Positions 1 through 8,024 of a stretch of 64,000 bases of DNA are shown here, in pieces (the first letter of the stretch is position 1; every line of letters starts with the position of its first letter). The notes beneath the pieces were generated by a model. That model made no database searches. It was not told the DNA's origin and saw nothing but the letters and a program-made list of their open reading frames with translations. This stretch comes from Treponema sp. Lineage in GTDB: Bacteria > Spirochaetota > Spirochaetia > Treponematales > Treponemataceae. Made by a program: the position numbers and the translations under genes. The DNA lies in the NCBI GenBank assembly GCA_016293915.1, contig JAEDCY010000008.1, positions 4,665-68,664 of the forward strand, written 5' to 3'.

Positions 1-473
1 GTGATGGCCAGTGTACTTTGGGCGAGACTGTTTGTAAGGGAAACTCTCGCAAGGTTCGAAAAATTTATGACGGAAAGATTCTCACCGGCTTTGCGGGCTC
101 TGTGGCAGACGCATTTACTCTGCTGGATCGCTTTGAAGCCAAGGTGAAGGAATATAACGGCGACATTATGCGCTCTGCTGTTGAGCTTGCCAAGGCCTGG
201 CGTACGGACCGCACTCTGCAGAAGCTTGAGGCTATGCTTCTAGTTGCCGACAAAAAGCAGATTCTTTTGATTAGTGGTGATGGTAACGTTATTGAGCCTG
301 AGCACGACGCAATTGCAATCGGTTCAGGCGGTAACTATGCTTATTCTGCGGCCCTCGCTTATCTTGATTCTTCGGATTTGAGCGCTAAGGAAATTGCGGA
401 GCGTTCGCTCAATATTGCAGGCAGCATCTGTATTTACACAAATCAGAATTTGACTGTTGAGACTTTGGAATAA
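1..473 (+). CDS. hslV: HslV peptidase subunit, 5' end outside window
   Basis: HslV (ClpQ) is the threonine peptidase of the HslUV protease, a cytoplasmic complex that degrades unfolded proteins fed by the HslU ATPase. The reading frame is already open at base 3 (DGQ..LGETV), so the catalytic N-terminal Thr and first residues lie outside the window. The visible 156 or so residues follow the family closely: ADAFTLLDRFE, ELAKAWRTDR, the IAIGSGGNYA turn and the C-terminal ICIYTN stretch. The stop is at 471-473. hslU follows 132 bases downstream, and the gap is largely filled by a hairpin repeat pair (519-576). Identity is secure; only the start is missing. Confidence 0.95.
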   Translation, partial: DGQCTLGETVCKGNSRKVRKIYDGKILTGFAGSVADAFTLLDRFEAKVKEYNGDIMRSAVELAKAWRTDRTLQKLEAMLLVADKKQILLISGDGNVIEPEHDAIAIGSGGNYAYSAALAYLDSSDLSAKEIAERSLNIAGSICIYTNQNLTVETLE

Positions 474-518
474 TATTTCCGTCATCATGAATAATGGTTG
501 TCATTCAGAACAATTGAT

Positions 519-576
519 GTCATCCCGAACTTGTTTCGGGATCTTCTGGTAGATGCTGAAACAAGTTCAGCATGAC
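519..576. repeat. Paired short hairpin repeats between hslV and hslU
   Basis: Two head-to-head copies of a 26-base palindromic unit. The first has stem CCCGAA/TTCGGG around a CTTG loop; the second, inverted, has TGCTGAA/TTCAGCA. Nearly the same pair recurs at 57950-58007, and single or variant units recur elsewhere in the window. Whether it affects hslVU expression is unknown. Confidence 0.85.
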
Positions 577-605
577 GGTTTTGGATGACGCTGACAGGAC
601 TTTAT

Positions 606-2144
606 ATGAAAACTATCGAAAACAAAACAGAACTTACACCAAAACAGATTGTAGAGAGACTGGACTCATATATCATAGGGCAGGAAAAGGCTAAGCGTGC
701 CGTTGCAGTTGCTCTTCGTAACCGCTTCCGCCGCCTCAAATTGCCGGAAGAAATTCGCGATGAAGTTGCACCTAAAAATATTTTGATGATTGGACCAACA
801 GGTTGCGGTAAAACAGAAATTGCCCGCCGTCTTGCAAAGCTCTGTGGCGCGCCTTTCCTCAAGGTTGAAGCTACAAAATACACCGAAGTGGGCTACGTTG
901 GCCGCGATGTAGAAAGCATGATTCGCGACCTTATGGCAGTTGGCTACAACGACGTTAAAGCCGAGATGGAAGAGCAGCTGCGCGAGAAGTCTGTCAGCGT
1001 TGTTGAAGAAAAGCTTCTCGATCTCCTGCTTCCTGGAAGCGACAAAAAAGACGACAAGAAGGCTAAAGGCGACGGTAATGGCTCCGACGGTAAGATGGAA
1101 ATCAAACCACTTGGATTTTTGTCTCAGCCTAATCCTAATGAAATTACAATTGATTTGAATAAGGTTGCCTCTGATATGCAGGAGGCTTTGAATCAGGCAA
1201 ATCAGACCGCTGCAGAACAGCAGAAAGCTGATGAAGATTCTGTAGAAAAAGAGCGTGAAAATCATACACGCGAAAAGTTCCGTCAGATGCTGCGCGAGGG
1301 CAAACTGGAAGACCGCGAGGTTGAAATGGTTGTTCACCGCCCTCAGGGAATGCCAAATATGGAAATTATTGCCGGTGGCAGCATAGATGACCTTCAGAAC
1401 AGCATGCAGGGAATCTTGAATATGATGAACGGCCAGGGCCGCGGTAAAAAGCGCAACATCACAGTAAAGGAAGCCCGCAAGATTCTTACCGAAGAAGTTC
1501 TGGACAATATGGTAGATCACGATAAGGTTGCCGACGAAGCCAAAAAGCGTGTAGAGCAGAGCGGAATTATCTTTATTGATGAAATTGATAAGATTGCCGT
1601 TCACGGTGAAAGCCACGGACAGGACGTAAGCCGCGAAGGAGTTCAGCGTGATATTCTTCCGATTGTCGAAGGAAGTAACGTCAATACAAAGTTTGGCGTA
1701 GTTGATACAACTCACATTCTCTTTATTGCTGCCGGAGCCTTCAGTGTTGCAGCTCCTAGCGATTTGATTCCGGAACTTCAGGGCCGCTTCCCGCTTCGTG
1801 TAGAGCTCGATTCTCTCCACAAGGAAGACTTTAAGCGCATCCTCAGCGAGCCTAAGAACAGCCTGATTATGCAGTATACTTCACTGCTTGAAACAGAAGG
1901 TGTAAAGCTTGACATCACAGAAGATGCCCTCGACCGCATGAGTGTGGTTGCAGAAGAAGTTAATGCTACTGCCGAAAATATCGGAGCCCGCCGCCTTCAC
2001 ACAATCATGGAAAAGGTTCTTGCCGATATCAACTTTGAAGCAGACGAACACAAGGGCGAAACAATCAAGATTGATGCTGCCTATGTAGATGAAAAACTCG
2101 AAGGCATCAGCCAGAATCAGGATTTGAGCAGATATATTTTGTAG
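606..2144 (+). CDS. hslU: HslU ATPase subunit of HslUV protease
   Basis: HslU (ClpY) is the AAA+ unfoldase that recognises substrates and threads them into HslV. The 512-residue product has the HslU N-terminus (LTPKQIVERLDSYIIGQ), Walker A GPTGCGKTE near residue 63, an insertion (I) domain rich in Lys, Asp and Glu around residues 140-230, Walker B (IIFIDEIDKI) near residue 320, and the canonical C-terminal SRYIL that docks into HslV. Start ATG 606 is preferred to an in-frame upstream codon at 585 because it gives the standard MKTIE-type N-terminus and lies 6-8 bases after AGGA. The lysine/glycine-rich stretch at about residues 143-162 of the I domain looks low-complexity. Confidence 0.96.
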   Translation: MKTIENKTELTPKQIVERLDSYIIGQEKAKRAVAVALRNRFRRLKLPEEIRDEVAPKNILMIGPTGCGKTEIARRLAKLCGAPFLKVEATKYTEVGYVGRDVESMIRDLMAVGYNDVKAEMEEQLREKSVSVVEEKLLDLLLPGSDKKDDKKAKGDGNGSDGKMEIKPLGFLSQPNPNEITIDLNKVASDMQEALNQANQTAAEQQKADEDSVEKERENHTREKFRQMLREGKLEDREVEMVVHRPQGMPNMEIIAGGSIDDLQNSMQGILNMMNGQGRGKKRNITVKEARKILTEEVLDNMVDHDKVADEAKKRVEQSGIIFIDEIDKIAVHGESHGQDVSREGVQRDILPIVEGSNVNTKFGVVDTTHILFIAAGAFSVAAPSDLIPELQGRFPLRVELDSLHKEDFKRILSEPKNSLIMQYTSLLETEGVKLDITEDALDRMSVVAEEVNATAENIGARRLHTIMEKVLADINFEADEHKGETIKIDAAYVDEKLEGISQNQDLSRYIL

Positions 2145-2359
2145 AATGAATCGTCAAATTTGTGGCATTTTTCTTTTTCAATATAGTGGGGAGCCTAAAA
2201 CTGTATTCTTTTAATTGTTTGTAAAAATAGTTTTAAGGAATCTTACAGTAATGTTTGTTGATTTTATCATAATTGAAATATAAAATTGAAGATAGTAAAA
2301 ACATCTGCATGAATACAAAATAATGATTAATACAATAACAGTACTAAAGGAGTTTAGAT

Positions 2360-2965
2360 TTGAGATTCTTTTCATATAAACTTACACATGATGACGGTTT
2401 AGCTCCTAATCCATTTTGGGAATTTCTGACACTTGCTGTTTGTAAACCTGAAATTAGAGAAAATAGAAATATCGGAGATTGGATAGCAGGTTTTTCTTCA
2501 AAAGAATTAGATTCTTCCTGTGAAATTGGAAAAGAAAAACTTATTTATTTAATGAAAGTTACTGGGAAGATTCCATTTTCAAAGTATTGGAATGACCCTA
2601 AATATGATATAAAAAAGCCAGATTTAGCTTCCTCTGATTTAAGAAAACATGTTGGGGATAATATTTATAAACCGGTTCGAATGGAATATGAGCAAGTGCC
2701 TAATGTGCGTCATTGTAGTTCAGATATGGATAAAGATTTGAAAAGTAAACAGGTGTTACTGTCTGATGAATTTTACTATTTTGGGGCTAGTGCTATCGAA
2801 CTTCCAGATGATATTCGTCCAAAAATTCCATTTGGACAAAGTTCGAATGGATACGAAACAACTGATGTTCAATGTATAAATAATCTTCTGAAATATGTTT
2901 CGAATAATTATAAGACAGGAATGATAGATTACCCCACTTCATGGGGTAGGAAGACACAAATATAA
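2360..2965 (+). CDS. Nmad2-like protein (putative nucleotide-modification associated domain)
   Basis: A 201-residue protein beginning MRFFSYKLTHDDGLAPNPFW, then CKPEIR, GDWIAGF, LIYLMKVTGK, YWNDPKY and KHVGDNIY. From memory this order matches the Nmad2 family, proposed by comparative genomics to act in DNA base modification; no reaction is established. The start is TTG 2360, supported by AAAGGAG seven bases upstream and by the family N-terminus. The gene is markedly AT-rich compared with hslU and uvrA, suggesting transfer. Its last codons run through a perfect hairpin (2930-2948), so the tail IDYPTSWGRK may be repeat-encoded rather than native. No glycosyltransferase, oxygenase or restriction partner lies beside it. 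Confidence 0.6.
   Translation: MRFFSYKLTHDDGLAPNPFWEFLTLAVCKPEIRENRNIGDWIAGFSSKELDSSCEIGKEKLIYLMKVTGKIPFSKYWNDPKYDIKKPDLASSDLRKHVGDNIYKPVRMEYEQVPNVRHCSSDMDKDLKSKQVLLSDEFYYFGASAIELPDDIRPKIPFGQSSNGYETTDVQCINNLLKYVSNNYKTGMIDYPTSWGRKTQI
2930..2948. repeat. TACCCCA/TGGGGTA hairpin at gene end
   Basis: Perfect 7-bp stem (TACCCCA, loop CTTCA, TGGGGTA) inside the last codons of the Nmad2-like gene. A similar hairpin, TACCCCAC/GTGGGGTA, lies at 55690-55708 inside a larger palindromic element, so this is probably a dispersed repeat that now encodes the protein tail. Confidence 0.6.
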
Positions 2966-2995
2966 ATTTGTTTCGTATATAAAACTGACTTTGTG

Positions 2996-3004
2996 TGGTA
3001 TAAT
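2996..3004 (+). promoter_or_regulatory. Extended -10 promoter for the 3024-3567 pair
   Basis: TGGTATAAT is an extended -10 hexamer located 20 bases before the start at 3024, followed by AAGGAGG at 3011-3017. No convincing -35 is visible. It implies that the small pair is transcribed independently of the Nmad2-like gene. Confidence 0.5.
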
Positions 3005-3023
3005 ACTTTCAAGGAGGATGAAA

Positions 3024-3296
3024 ATGTTTTACCAGTATGTAGAATTAGCAGATAAAACTATTATAGCTCATTCAGAGATTAAGAATAATAATGGCAATAA
3101 ATCTGTAGAAGTGCAGTTTGAACGTCCTCGGTCTGAGGGGGGCTTTTGTTCTGCGCGTTGTGAATTGCCTTCGTATAAATGGATTTTTAATGAATACTTT
3201 ACAGATGATGATTTGCACTTTTTCGAGCAGTTTCTTGAACATAATGCGCATACTTTATTTAAATATGCGGAGTGCGGAGGTATAAAAATTGCCTAA
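3024..3296 (+). CDS. Small conserved-type protein paired with DUF4160
   Basis: A 90-residue protein of unknown function (MFYQYVELADKTIIAHSEI..., then a CSARCELPSY segment). ATG 3024 is chosen because AAGGAGG (3011-3017) sits six bases upstream; the in-frame ATG at 3018 touches the ribosome site. It overlaps the DUF4160 gene by 8 bases, so the two are translationally coupled. DUF4160 genes often sit beside a small partner (commonly DUF2442); this one is not an obvious DUF2442. Paired small genes of this sort are sometimes suggested to be toxin-antitoxin-like, which is inference only. No signal peptide or membrane segment is seen. Confidence 0.6.
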   Translation: MFYQYVELADKTIIAHSEIKNNNGNKSVEVQFERPRSEGGFCSARCELPSYKWIFNEYFTDDDLHFFEQFLEHNAHTLFKYAECGGIKIA

Positions 3297-3567
3297 TATA
3301 CTTCGAATAGGAAGTTATTATGTTTATTTCTGGATGAATGAAAACTCCGAACCTGTACATGTACATGTTAATGAAGGTAGTCCAGATGTGAATTCAACAA
3401 AACTGTGGCTTACAAAAGCTGGCGGTTGTATTGAGGCTAATAATAACAGTCATATTCCCAAAACAAAACTGAACAAAATAAAAGAAATCGTTTCCAATAA
3501 CCATTTTTATATTTGTCAGAAATGGGTTGAAATATTCGGAAACGATTCTTTGAAGTTTTATTGTTAA
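3289..3567 (+). CDS. DUF4160 family protein
   Basis: A 92-residue protein with the DUF4160 pattern: MPNILRIGSYYVYFWMNE, then EPVHVHVNEG (histidine motif), TKLWLTKAGGC, and a C-terminal segment ending ICQKWVEIFG. The function of the family is unknown. The TTG start at 3289 follows GGAGG (3276-3280) at eight bases and overlaps the preceding stop. A strong terminator (3578-3607) follows immediately, closing the two-gene unit. Codon use is AT-rich like the rest of the islet. Confidence 0.75.
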   Translation: MPNILRIGSYYVYFWMNENSEPVHVHVNEGSPDVNSTKLWLTKAGGCIEANNNSHIPKTKLNKIKEIVSNNHFYICQKWVEIFGNDSLKFYC

Positions 3568-3570
3568 TTT

Positions 3571-4317
3571 CTATCTGAAAAGCTGCGGGAAATCTGCGGC
3601 TTTTTTTACGGCTTCTTCGAGTGGTAGTCCAGTAAATGATTGTGCACCCAGGTTGCGGCCACTCTTTTTGTCGTCAATAAAGGCTCCCACAACGATTCCT
3701 GGAATTACACTGTCCGGGTCGTTTGGAGCGTTTGGACCGCCTAAGTCTGTGCGGCACCAGCCCGGGTCTGTAAGGTTGATGCAGACATCTGTGCCATCCA
3801 ACTTGCCGGCCAGGTCACTTGTTACCTTGTCCAGGGCTGCTTTACTTGCAGAGTAGCCTGCCTGCTCCGGTTCGTTACGGATTCCGCTTGTTGTGTTGAT
3901 TACACGGCCCCAGCCTCGCTCTATCATTTTTGGAATAAAGTGATAGCAGAGCATCATTGGGGCAATAGTATTGATTACAAAGCTCTTTTCGTAATCTTCT
4001 GCAGGGGTTTTCCAGTAGTCGGTGCGGTAGGCAATCTGAACTGCGGCATCGTTAAAAAGAATATCTACAGGTTTTCCGTGGGCATCAATTTCTTCTATCA
4101 TTTTCTGAACTTGTGAAAGGTCAGAAAGTTCTGCGGCTATATCATAAGCTTCTACGCCCATTGCTTTGACCTCTGCGAGAACGGCTGCAGTGTGTTCAAG
4201 CGAACGGCTGTGCAAAATCAAATTACAGCCCTTGCTTGCCATAAACTTTGCGATTCTGTAGCCGATTCCACGGTTTGCGCCGGTTACCAGCGCCCATTTT
4301 CCTTTTACGTCTGTCAT
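3571..4317 (-). CDS. SDR-family NAD(P)-dependent oxidoreductase
   Basis: Classical short-chain dehydrogenase, 248 residues. Visible motifs are the cofactor turn TGANRGIG near residue 14, NDAA in place of the usual NNAG near residue 87, and the catalytic Ser-Tyr-Lys set TSG...YSASK near residues 143-160. The C-terminal region includes LTDPGWCRTDLGG, typical of small-molecule carbonyl reductases. Substrate cannot be told. Start ATG 4317 follows GGAG; a TTG at 4329 would add four residues. It converges on the DUF4160 gene and its end contains that operon's terminator. Downstream on the same strand nothing is co-transcribed; upstream lies a decayed epimerase gene. Confidence 0.85.
   Translation of the reverse strand: MTDVKGKWALVTGANRGIGYRIAKFMASKGCNLILHSRSLEHTAAVLAEVKAMGVEAYDIAAELSDLSQVQKMIEEIDAHGKPVDILFNDAAVQIAYRTDYWKTPAEDYEKSFVINTIAPMMLCYHFIPKMIERGWGRVINTTSGIRNEPEQAGYSASKAALDKVTSDLAGKLDGTDVCINLTDPGWCRTDLGGPNAPNDPDSVIPGIVVGAFIDDKKSGRNLGAQSFTGLPLEEAVKKAADFPQLFR
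3578..3607 (+). terminator. Rho-independent terminator of the DUF4160 pair
   Basis: AAAAGCTGC, nine-base loop, GCGGCTTTT followed by a T tract to 3607. One G-U pair in a nine-pair stem. It overlaps the 3' end of the converging SDR gene. Confidence 0.75.
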
Positions 4318-4467
4318 AATTTTCTCCAAAAATAATATAAAAACAAAGATGAAAAGGATAATAAAGATAAGATTTTCCTAACTGTACAACCAGGAACTTC
4401 AAAAGTTAAATGAGTTTTAAAACTTCAGCGCTATCTTTAAAATCTTTTCATCTTTTATATCTTGTTT

Positions 4468-4859
4468 CTATTTCATCCTTTCAATTATCTCATCGCACCA
4501 CTTGTCAAAATCCGGGTCTTCTACCTGGCATTCGGGGTGGGCGAGAACGTATTCTATTGTCTCTCTGATTCCCTGATCTGCTCGTTTCGTTGCCACAAAA
4601 TCAGGAACAAGCGACTTTAATTTACTGCAGTTAAAAACAACAGAGTTTGCCTTGTCTCCGTGAACTCCGAGAGGCACGCTTCTTGCATCATAAGTGTGAC
4701 TCGGGCGGATAATCGTTACAGGGAAGTTCTCTTCTCGGTAAAGCTTCATCAGATAATCTTCGCAGGCAACGTCAAAGGTCATGCCATTCAGCTTTTCAGC
4801 CGCAGCTTAGATATTGCTATGCTGATAGTGCCGGTTCCGCCTATGAATAGTGCTTTCAT
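4468..4859 (-). pseudogene. Decayed NAD-dependent epimerase/dehydratase gene
   Basis: The left part (start ATG 4859) encodes an extended-SDR N-terminus, MKALFIGGTGTIS, and stops after 23 codons. In another frame a C-terminal portion resumes (from about 4790 to 4468): EDYLMKLYREENFPVTIIRP, SHTYD, VPLGVHG, then ETIEYVLAHPE. An intact family member is about 300 residues; roughly 110 residues holding the catalytic Tyr-x3-Lys are absent and the two halves are out of frame. The best explanation is an internal deletion with frameshift. The remaining frame from 4782 could still make a 104-residue fragment, but without a cofactor site or active site. Confidence 0.8.
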
Positions 4860-4897
4860 AAGATCTCCATAATTAATTATAAAATGCGTGAGGGATT

Positions 4898-4992
4898 GTA
4901 GGGGCGCGAAGCGGCCACCGCAACGAAGTGAGGAGGCTGGAGCGACAGCGGAACCCCGAAAAGCCCGACGGCAGCTGGCTGCCGTCACGCCC
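4898..4992. repeat. GC-rich palindromic element upstream of uvrA
   Basis: A GC-rich patch in an AT-rich gap. It contains CGAA-centred palindromes (GCGCGAAGCG, CAACGAAGTG) related to those at 42098-42173 and 55613-55757, and a perfect hairpin GACGGCAGC-TG-GCTGCCGTC. The rest of 4860-5183 holds no convincing gene. Confidence 0.5.
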
Positions 4993-5183
4993 ATTTGTTT
5001 TTACAGACTAGCCTTTCCGCCAAAGAGCAACGGTGTTATCAGCTTCTGCGGTGTTTTTTTATTTATGTGAATATTTTACCCCGTTTTTTTAAATCAAAAA
5101 TAAATCATCTCTGATTAAATTGTATGAATCTATATTTTTCCTTATCTTTCAAAAAACTATACATTTTGCTATACTAAAGGAAT

Positions 5184-8018
5184 ATGAAAGACGAAATGAT
5201 AGTAATCCGTGGTGCGCGTGAGCATAATTTAAAGAATATTGATGTAACTTTTCCGCGTAACAAGCTGGTTGTAATTTCTGGTTTAAGTGGCTCGGGTAAA
5301 TCTTCGCTGGCTTTTGATACTCTTTTTGCAGAAGGCCAGCGCCGTTATATGGAAAGTCTTTCAAGCTATGCACGCCAGTTTCTTGGACGTATGGATAAGC
5401 CTGATGTTGATTTGATAGAAGGTTTGTCTCCTGCTATTTCTATTGAACAAAAATCTACAAATAAAAATCCGCGTTCTACTGTGGGCACAATCACTGAAAT
5501 ATATGATTTTTACCGGCTTCTTTATGCACGCTGCGGTCATGCCCACTGTCCAAACTGTGGCCGCGAAATCCGTGAGCAGAGTGTAGACCAGATTATTGAC
5601 ACCGTTATGGGTTGGGAAGACGGCACTAAAATGCAGATTCTCGCTCCTGTTATCCGTGGAAAAAAAGGTGAACACCAGAAGATTCTGGATGATGCCAAGG
5701 CTTCTGGCTTTGTTCGGGCACGAATTGACGGTGTAATGGCTGAACTTGATGAGACAAATAAACTTGATAAACAGAAAAAGCATACAATCGAAATTGTTGT
5801 AGATCGAATTGTAAAGACCGACGAGGTAAGAAGTCGTCTTGCAGATTCTATTGAAATCGCTTTGAAAAATGCTAACGGAATTGTTGTTGTTACCCGCCGC
5901 GTTGGCGATAAAGATGAGGAGGTTTTCTTCAGTCAGAAGAATGCCTGTCCGGACTGTGGAATTTCTATTCCTGATTTACAGCCTCGTCTTTTTTCTTTTA
6001 ACAATCCTTTTGGTGCCTGCCCGGAATGTACAGGTCTTGGTGAAAAAATGGAATGGGACTTTAATAAGATTCTGCCAGATCGTTCTTTGAGCTTCAATGA
6101 GCGTGCTTTCCCATTCTTTAATCCTGATAGTGAATGGAATCATTCTATGTTTCAGGCTGTTGCAGATGCAGAAGGTTTTACTCTGGACACACCAATTTCC
6201 CGCTTGACTGCCAGTCAGTTTGAGTACCTTTGGAATGGAGACCCGGACCGCAAGATTCAATGGGTTTATAAAAAGCAGAACGGGGAAGGTTACAGCGAGT
6301 ATAACCGTCCATGGCCCGGAGTTCTAAACGAAATGAAGCGCCGTCACGCAGAAGCATGGGGCGACAGTATGCGTGCCAACATAGAAGAAAAGTTTATGAA
6401 GGTTGGTCACTGTTCCTGCTGTAATGGTCAGCGTCTTCGTAAGGAAGCTCTTGGGGTGACTGTAGGTGGTAAGAATATCTGGGAACTCTGCTGTCTTTCT
6501 GTTTCTGACTCTATAGACTTTTTTGATAATCTTAAGCTTACTGAAAGTGAAGAGCAAATTGCAGCTCAGGTAATAAAAGAAATTCGTGCACGTCTGCGTT
6601 TTTTGCGTGATGTTGGACTTGACTATCTTACTATGGAGCGTGCTGCTGAAACTTTAAGCGGTGGCGAGGCTCAGCGAATCCGCCTTGCAACACAAATCGG
6701 ATCTGCCCTCTGCGGTGTTATGTACATTCTCGATGAGCCTTCCATTGGTTTGCATCAGCGCGACAACCAGCGCCTCATAGACACACTGCTCAGCCTTCGC
6801 GACAATGGCAACACCGTAATTGTAGTAGAACACGACGAACAGACTCTGCGCACAGCAGACTACCTTATAGACATAGGTCCCGGCGCGGGCGTTAATGGCG
6901 GACGGGTAGTTGCCGCCGGCACTCCTACAGAAGTTGCAAAGGTAAAGGAAAGCCTTACCGGTCAGTACCTGGCCGGCACCCTTCGTATGGACGTTCCTAA
7001 GACTCGCCGCCCTGGCAACGGAAACTTCATCAAAGTTATCGGCGTAACCGAACACAACCTCAAAAACGTAAGCATACAGATTCCGCTTGGAACCTTTACC
7101 TGTATAACCGGCGTAAGTGGCTCAGGAAAATCAACTCTGATGAGTGACGTATTGTACCCGGCTCTCAGCAATCGAGTTATGCGCACAAACTATGATGTAG
7201 GCGAGTGCGAAGGTGTAGAAGGCGCGGAGTTTATAGATAAAGTAATCAATATAGACCAGAGCCCGATCGGCCGCACCCCACGCTCTAACCCAGCAACTTA
7301 TATTGGAGTCTTCGACGCAATCCGCGACCTTTTTGCAAGCCTGCCCGAATCAAAAGCCCGCGGTTACCTTAAAGGCCGCTTCAGTTTTAATGTAAAAGGC
7401 GGTCGCTGCGAAGCCTGCCAGGGTGCAGGAGAAAACGTAATTGAAATGAACTTCCTGCCCGACGTATATGTTCAGTGCGAGGTCTGCGGCGGAAAGCGCT
7501 TCAACAAAGAAACTCTGGAAGTGACTTATAAAGGTAAATCCATCAACGACGTACTAAATATGTCCATAGACGAAGCCTGCGACTTTTTTGCAAGCATCCC
7601 TCATATTGCCCGTAAGCTGGAAACTATGAAATCAGTTGGACTTGGCTACATAGAACTTGGCCAAAATGCACTAACGCTTAGCGGTGGTGAGGCCCAGCGT
7701 GTAAAACTTGCCAACGAGCTTGCCCGCGTTTCAACAGGAAAAACTCTCTATATAATGGATGAGCCTACAACAGGTCTTCATTTTGCAGATGTTAAGCAGC
7801 TTATGAGTGTGATTCAGCGTCTTGTGGATCAGGGAAACTCTGTTGTAATGATTGAACACAATCTCGATGTAATATGCCAGGCTGATTATATAATTGATCT
7901 TGGTCCAGAAGGCGGTTTCCGCGGTGGTAACATTATTGCAACCGGTACTCCGGAAGAAGTTGCCCGCGAGCCTAAGAGCTACACCGGCCAGTTTATAAAG
8001 GGGCAGCTGGGACTATAG
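5184..8018 (+). CDS. uvrA: Excinuclease ABC subunit A
   Basis: UvrA is the damage-recognition ATPase of nucleotide excision repair and loads UvrB on DNA. The 944-residue product has two ABC ATPase halves: Walker A GLSGSGKSS near residue 31 and GVSGSGKST near residue 645, two LSGGEAQR signatures, and two Walker B segments (YILDEPSIGLH, YIMDEPTTGLH). Zinc module 1 (CPDC...CPEC) lies near residues 255-280 and zinc module 2 (CEAC...CEVC) near residues 740-770. Length is normal. ATG 5184 follows AAAGGA. lptD begins six bases after the stop, so the two are probably co-transcribed. The segment from about 6660 to 7700 uses noticeably more C-ending codons than the flanks. Confidence 0.97.
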   Translation: MKDEMIVIRGAREHNLKNIDVTFPRNKLVVISGLSGSGKSSLAFDTLFAEGQRRYMESLSSYARQFLGRMDKPDVDLIEGLSPAISIEQKSTNKNPRSTVGTITEIYDFYRLLYARCGHAHCPNCGREIREQSVDQIIDTVMGWEDGTKMQILAPVIRGKKGEHQKILDDAKASGFVRARIDGVMAELDETNKLDKQKKHTIEIVVDRIVKTDEVRSRLADSIEIALKNANGIVVVTRRVGDKDEEVFFSQKNACPDCGISIPDLQPRLFSFNNPFGACPECTGLGEKMEWDFNKILPDRSLSFNERAFPFFNPDSEWNHSMFQAVADAEGFTLDTPISRLTASQFEYLWNGDPDRKIQWVYKKQNGEGYSEYNRPWPGVLNEMKRRHAEAWGDSMRANIEEKFMKVGHCSCCNGQRLRKEALGVTVGGKNIWELCCLSVSDSIDFFDNLKLTESEEQIAAQVIKEIRARLRFLRDVGLDYLTMERAAETLSGGEAQRIRLATQIGSALCGVMYILDEPSIGLHQRDNQRLIDTLLSLRDNGNTVIVVEHDEQTLRTADYLIDIGPGAGVNGGRVVAAGTPTEVAKVKESLTGQYLAGTLRMDVPKTRRPGNGNFIKVIGVTEHNLKNVSIQIPLGTFTCITGVSGSGKSTLMSDVLYPALSNRVMRTNYDVGECEGVEGAEFIDKVINIDQSPIGRTPRSNPATYIGVFDAIRDLFASLPESKARGYLKGRFSFNVKGGRCEACQGAGENVIEMNFLPDVYVQCEVCGGKRFNKETLEVTYKGKSINDVLNMSIDEACDFFASIPHIARKLETMKSVGLGYIELGQNALTLSGGEAQRVKLANELARVSTGKTLYIMDEPTTGLHFADVKQLMSVIQRLVDQGNSVVMIEHNLDVICQADYIIDLGPEGGFRGGNIIATGTPEEVAREPKSYTGQFIKGQLGL

Positions 8019-8024
8019 CTTTTT

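Noticed and set aside
666..1820. Long reverse-strand open frame opposite hslU
   Set aside because: It is an antisense shadow of a gene with strong family motifs; its translation has no recognisable domain and no ribosome site.
5008..5058. Short reverse-strand peptide ending NTVALWRKG
   Set aside because: It looks like a protein end but only 16 codons lie between stops; too little to support even a relic.
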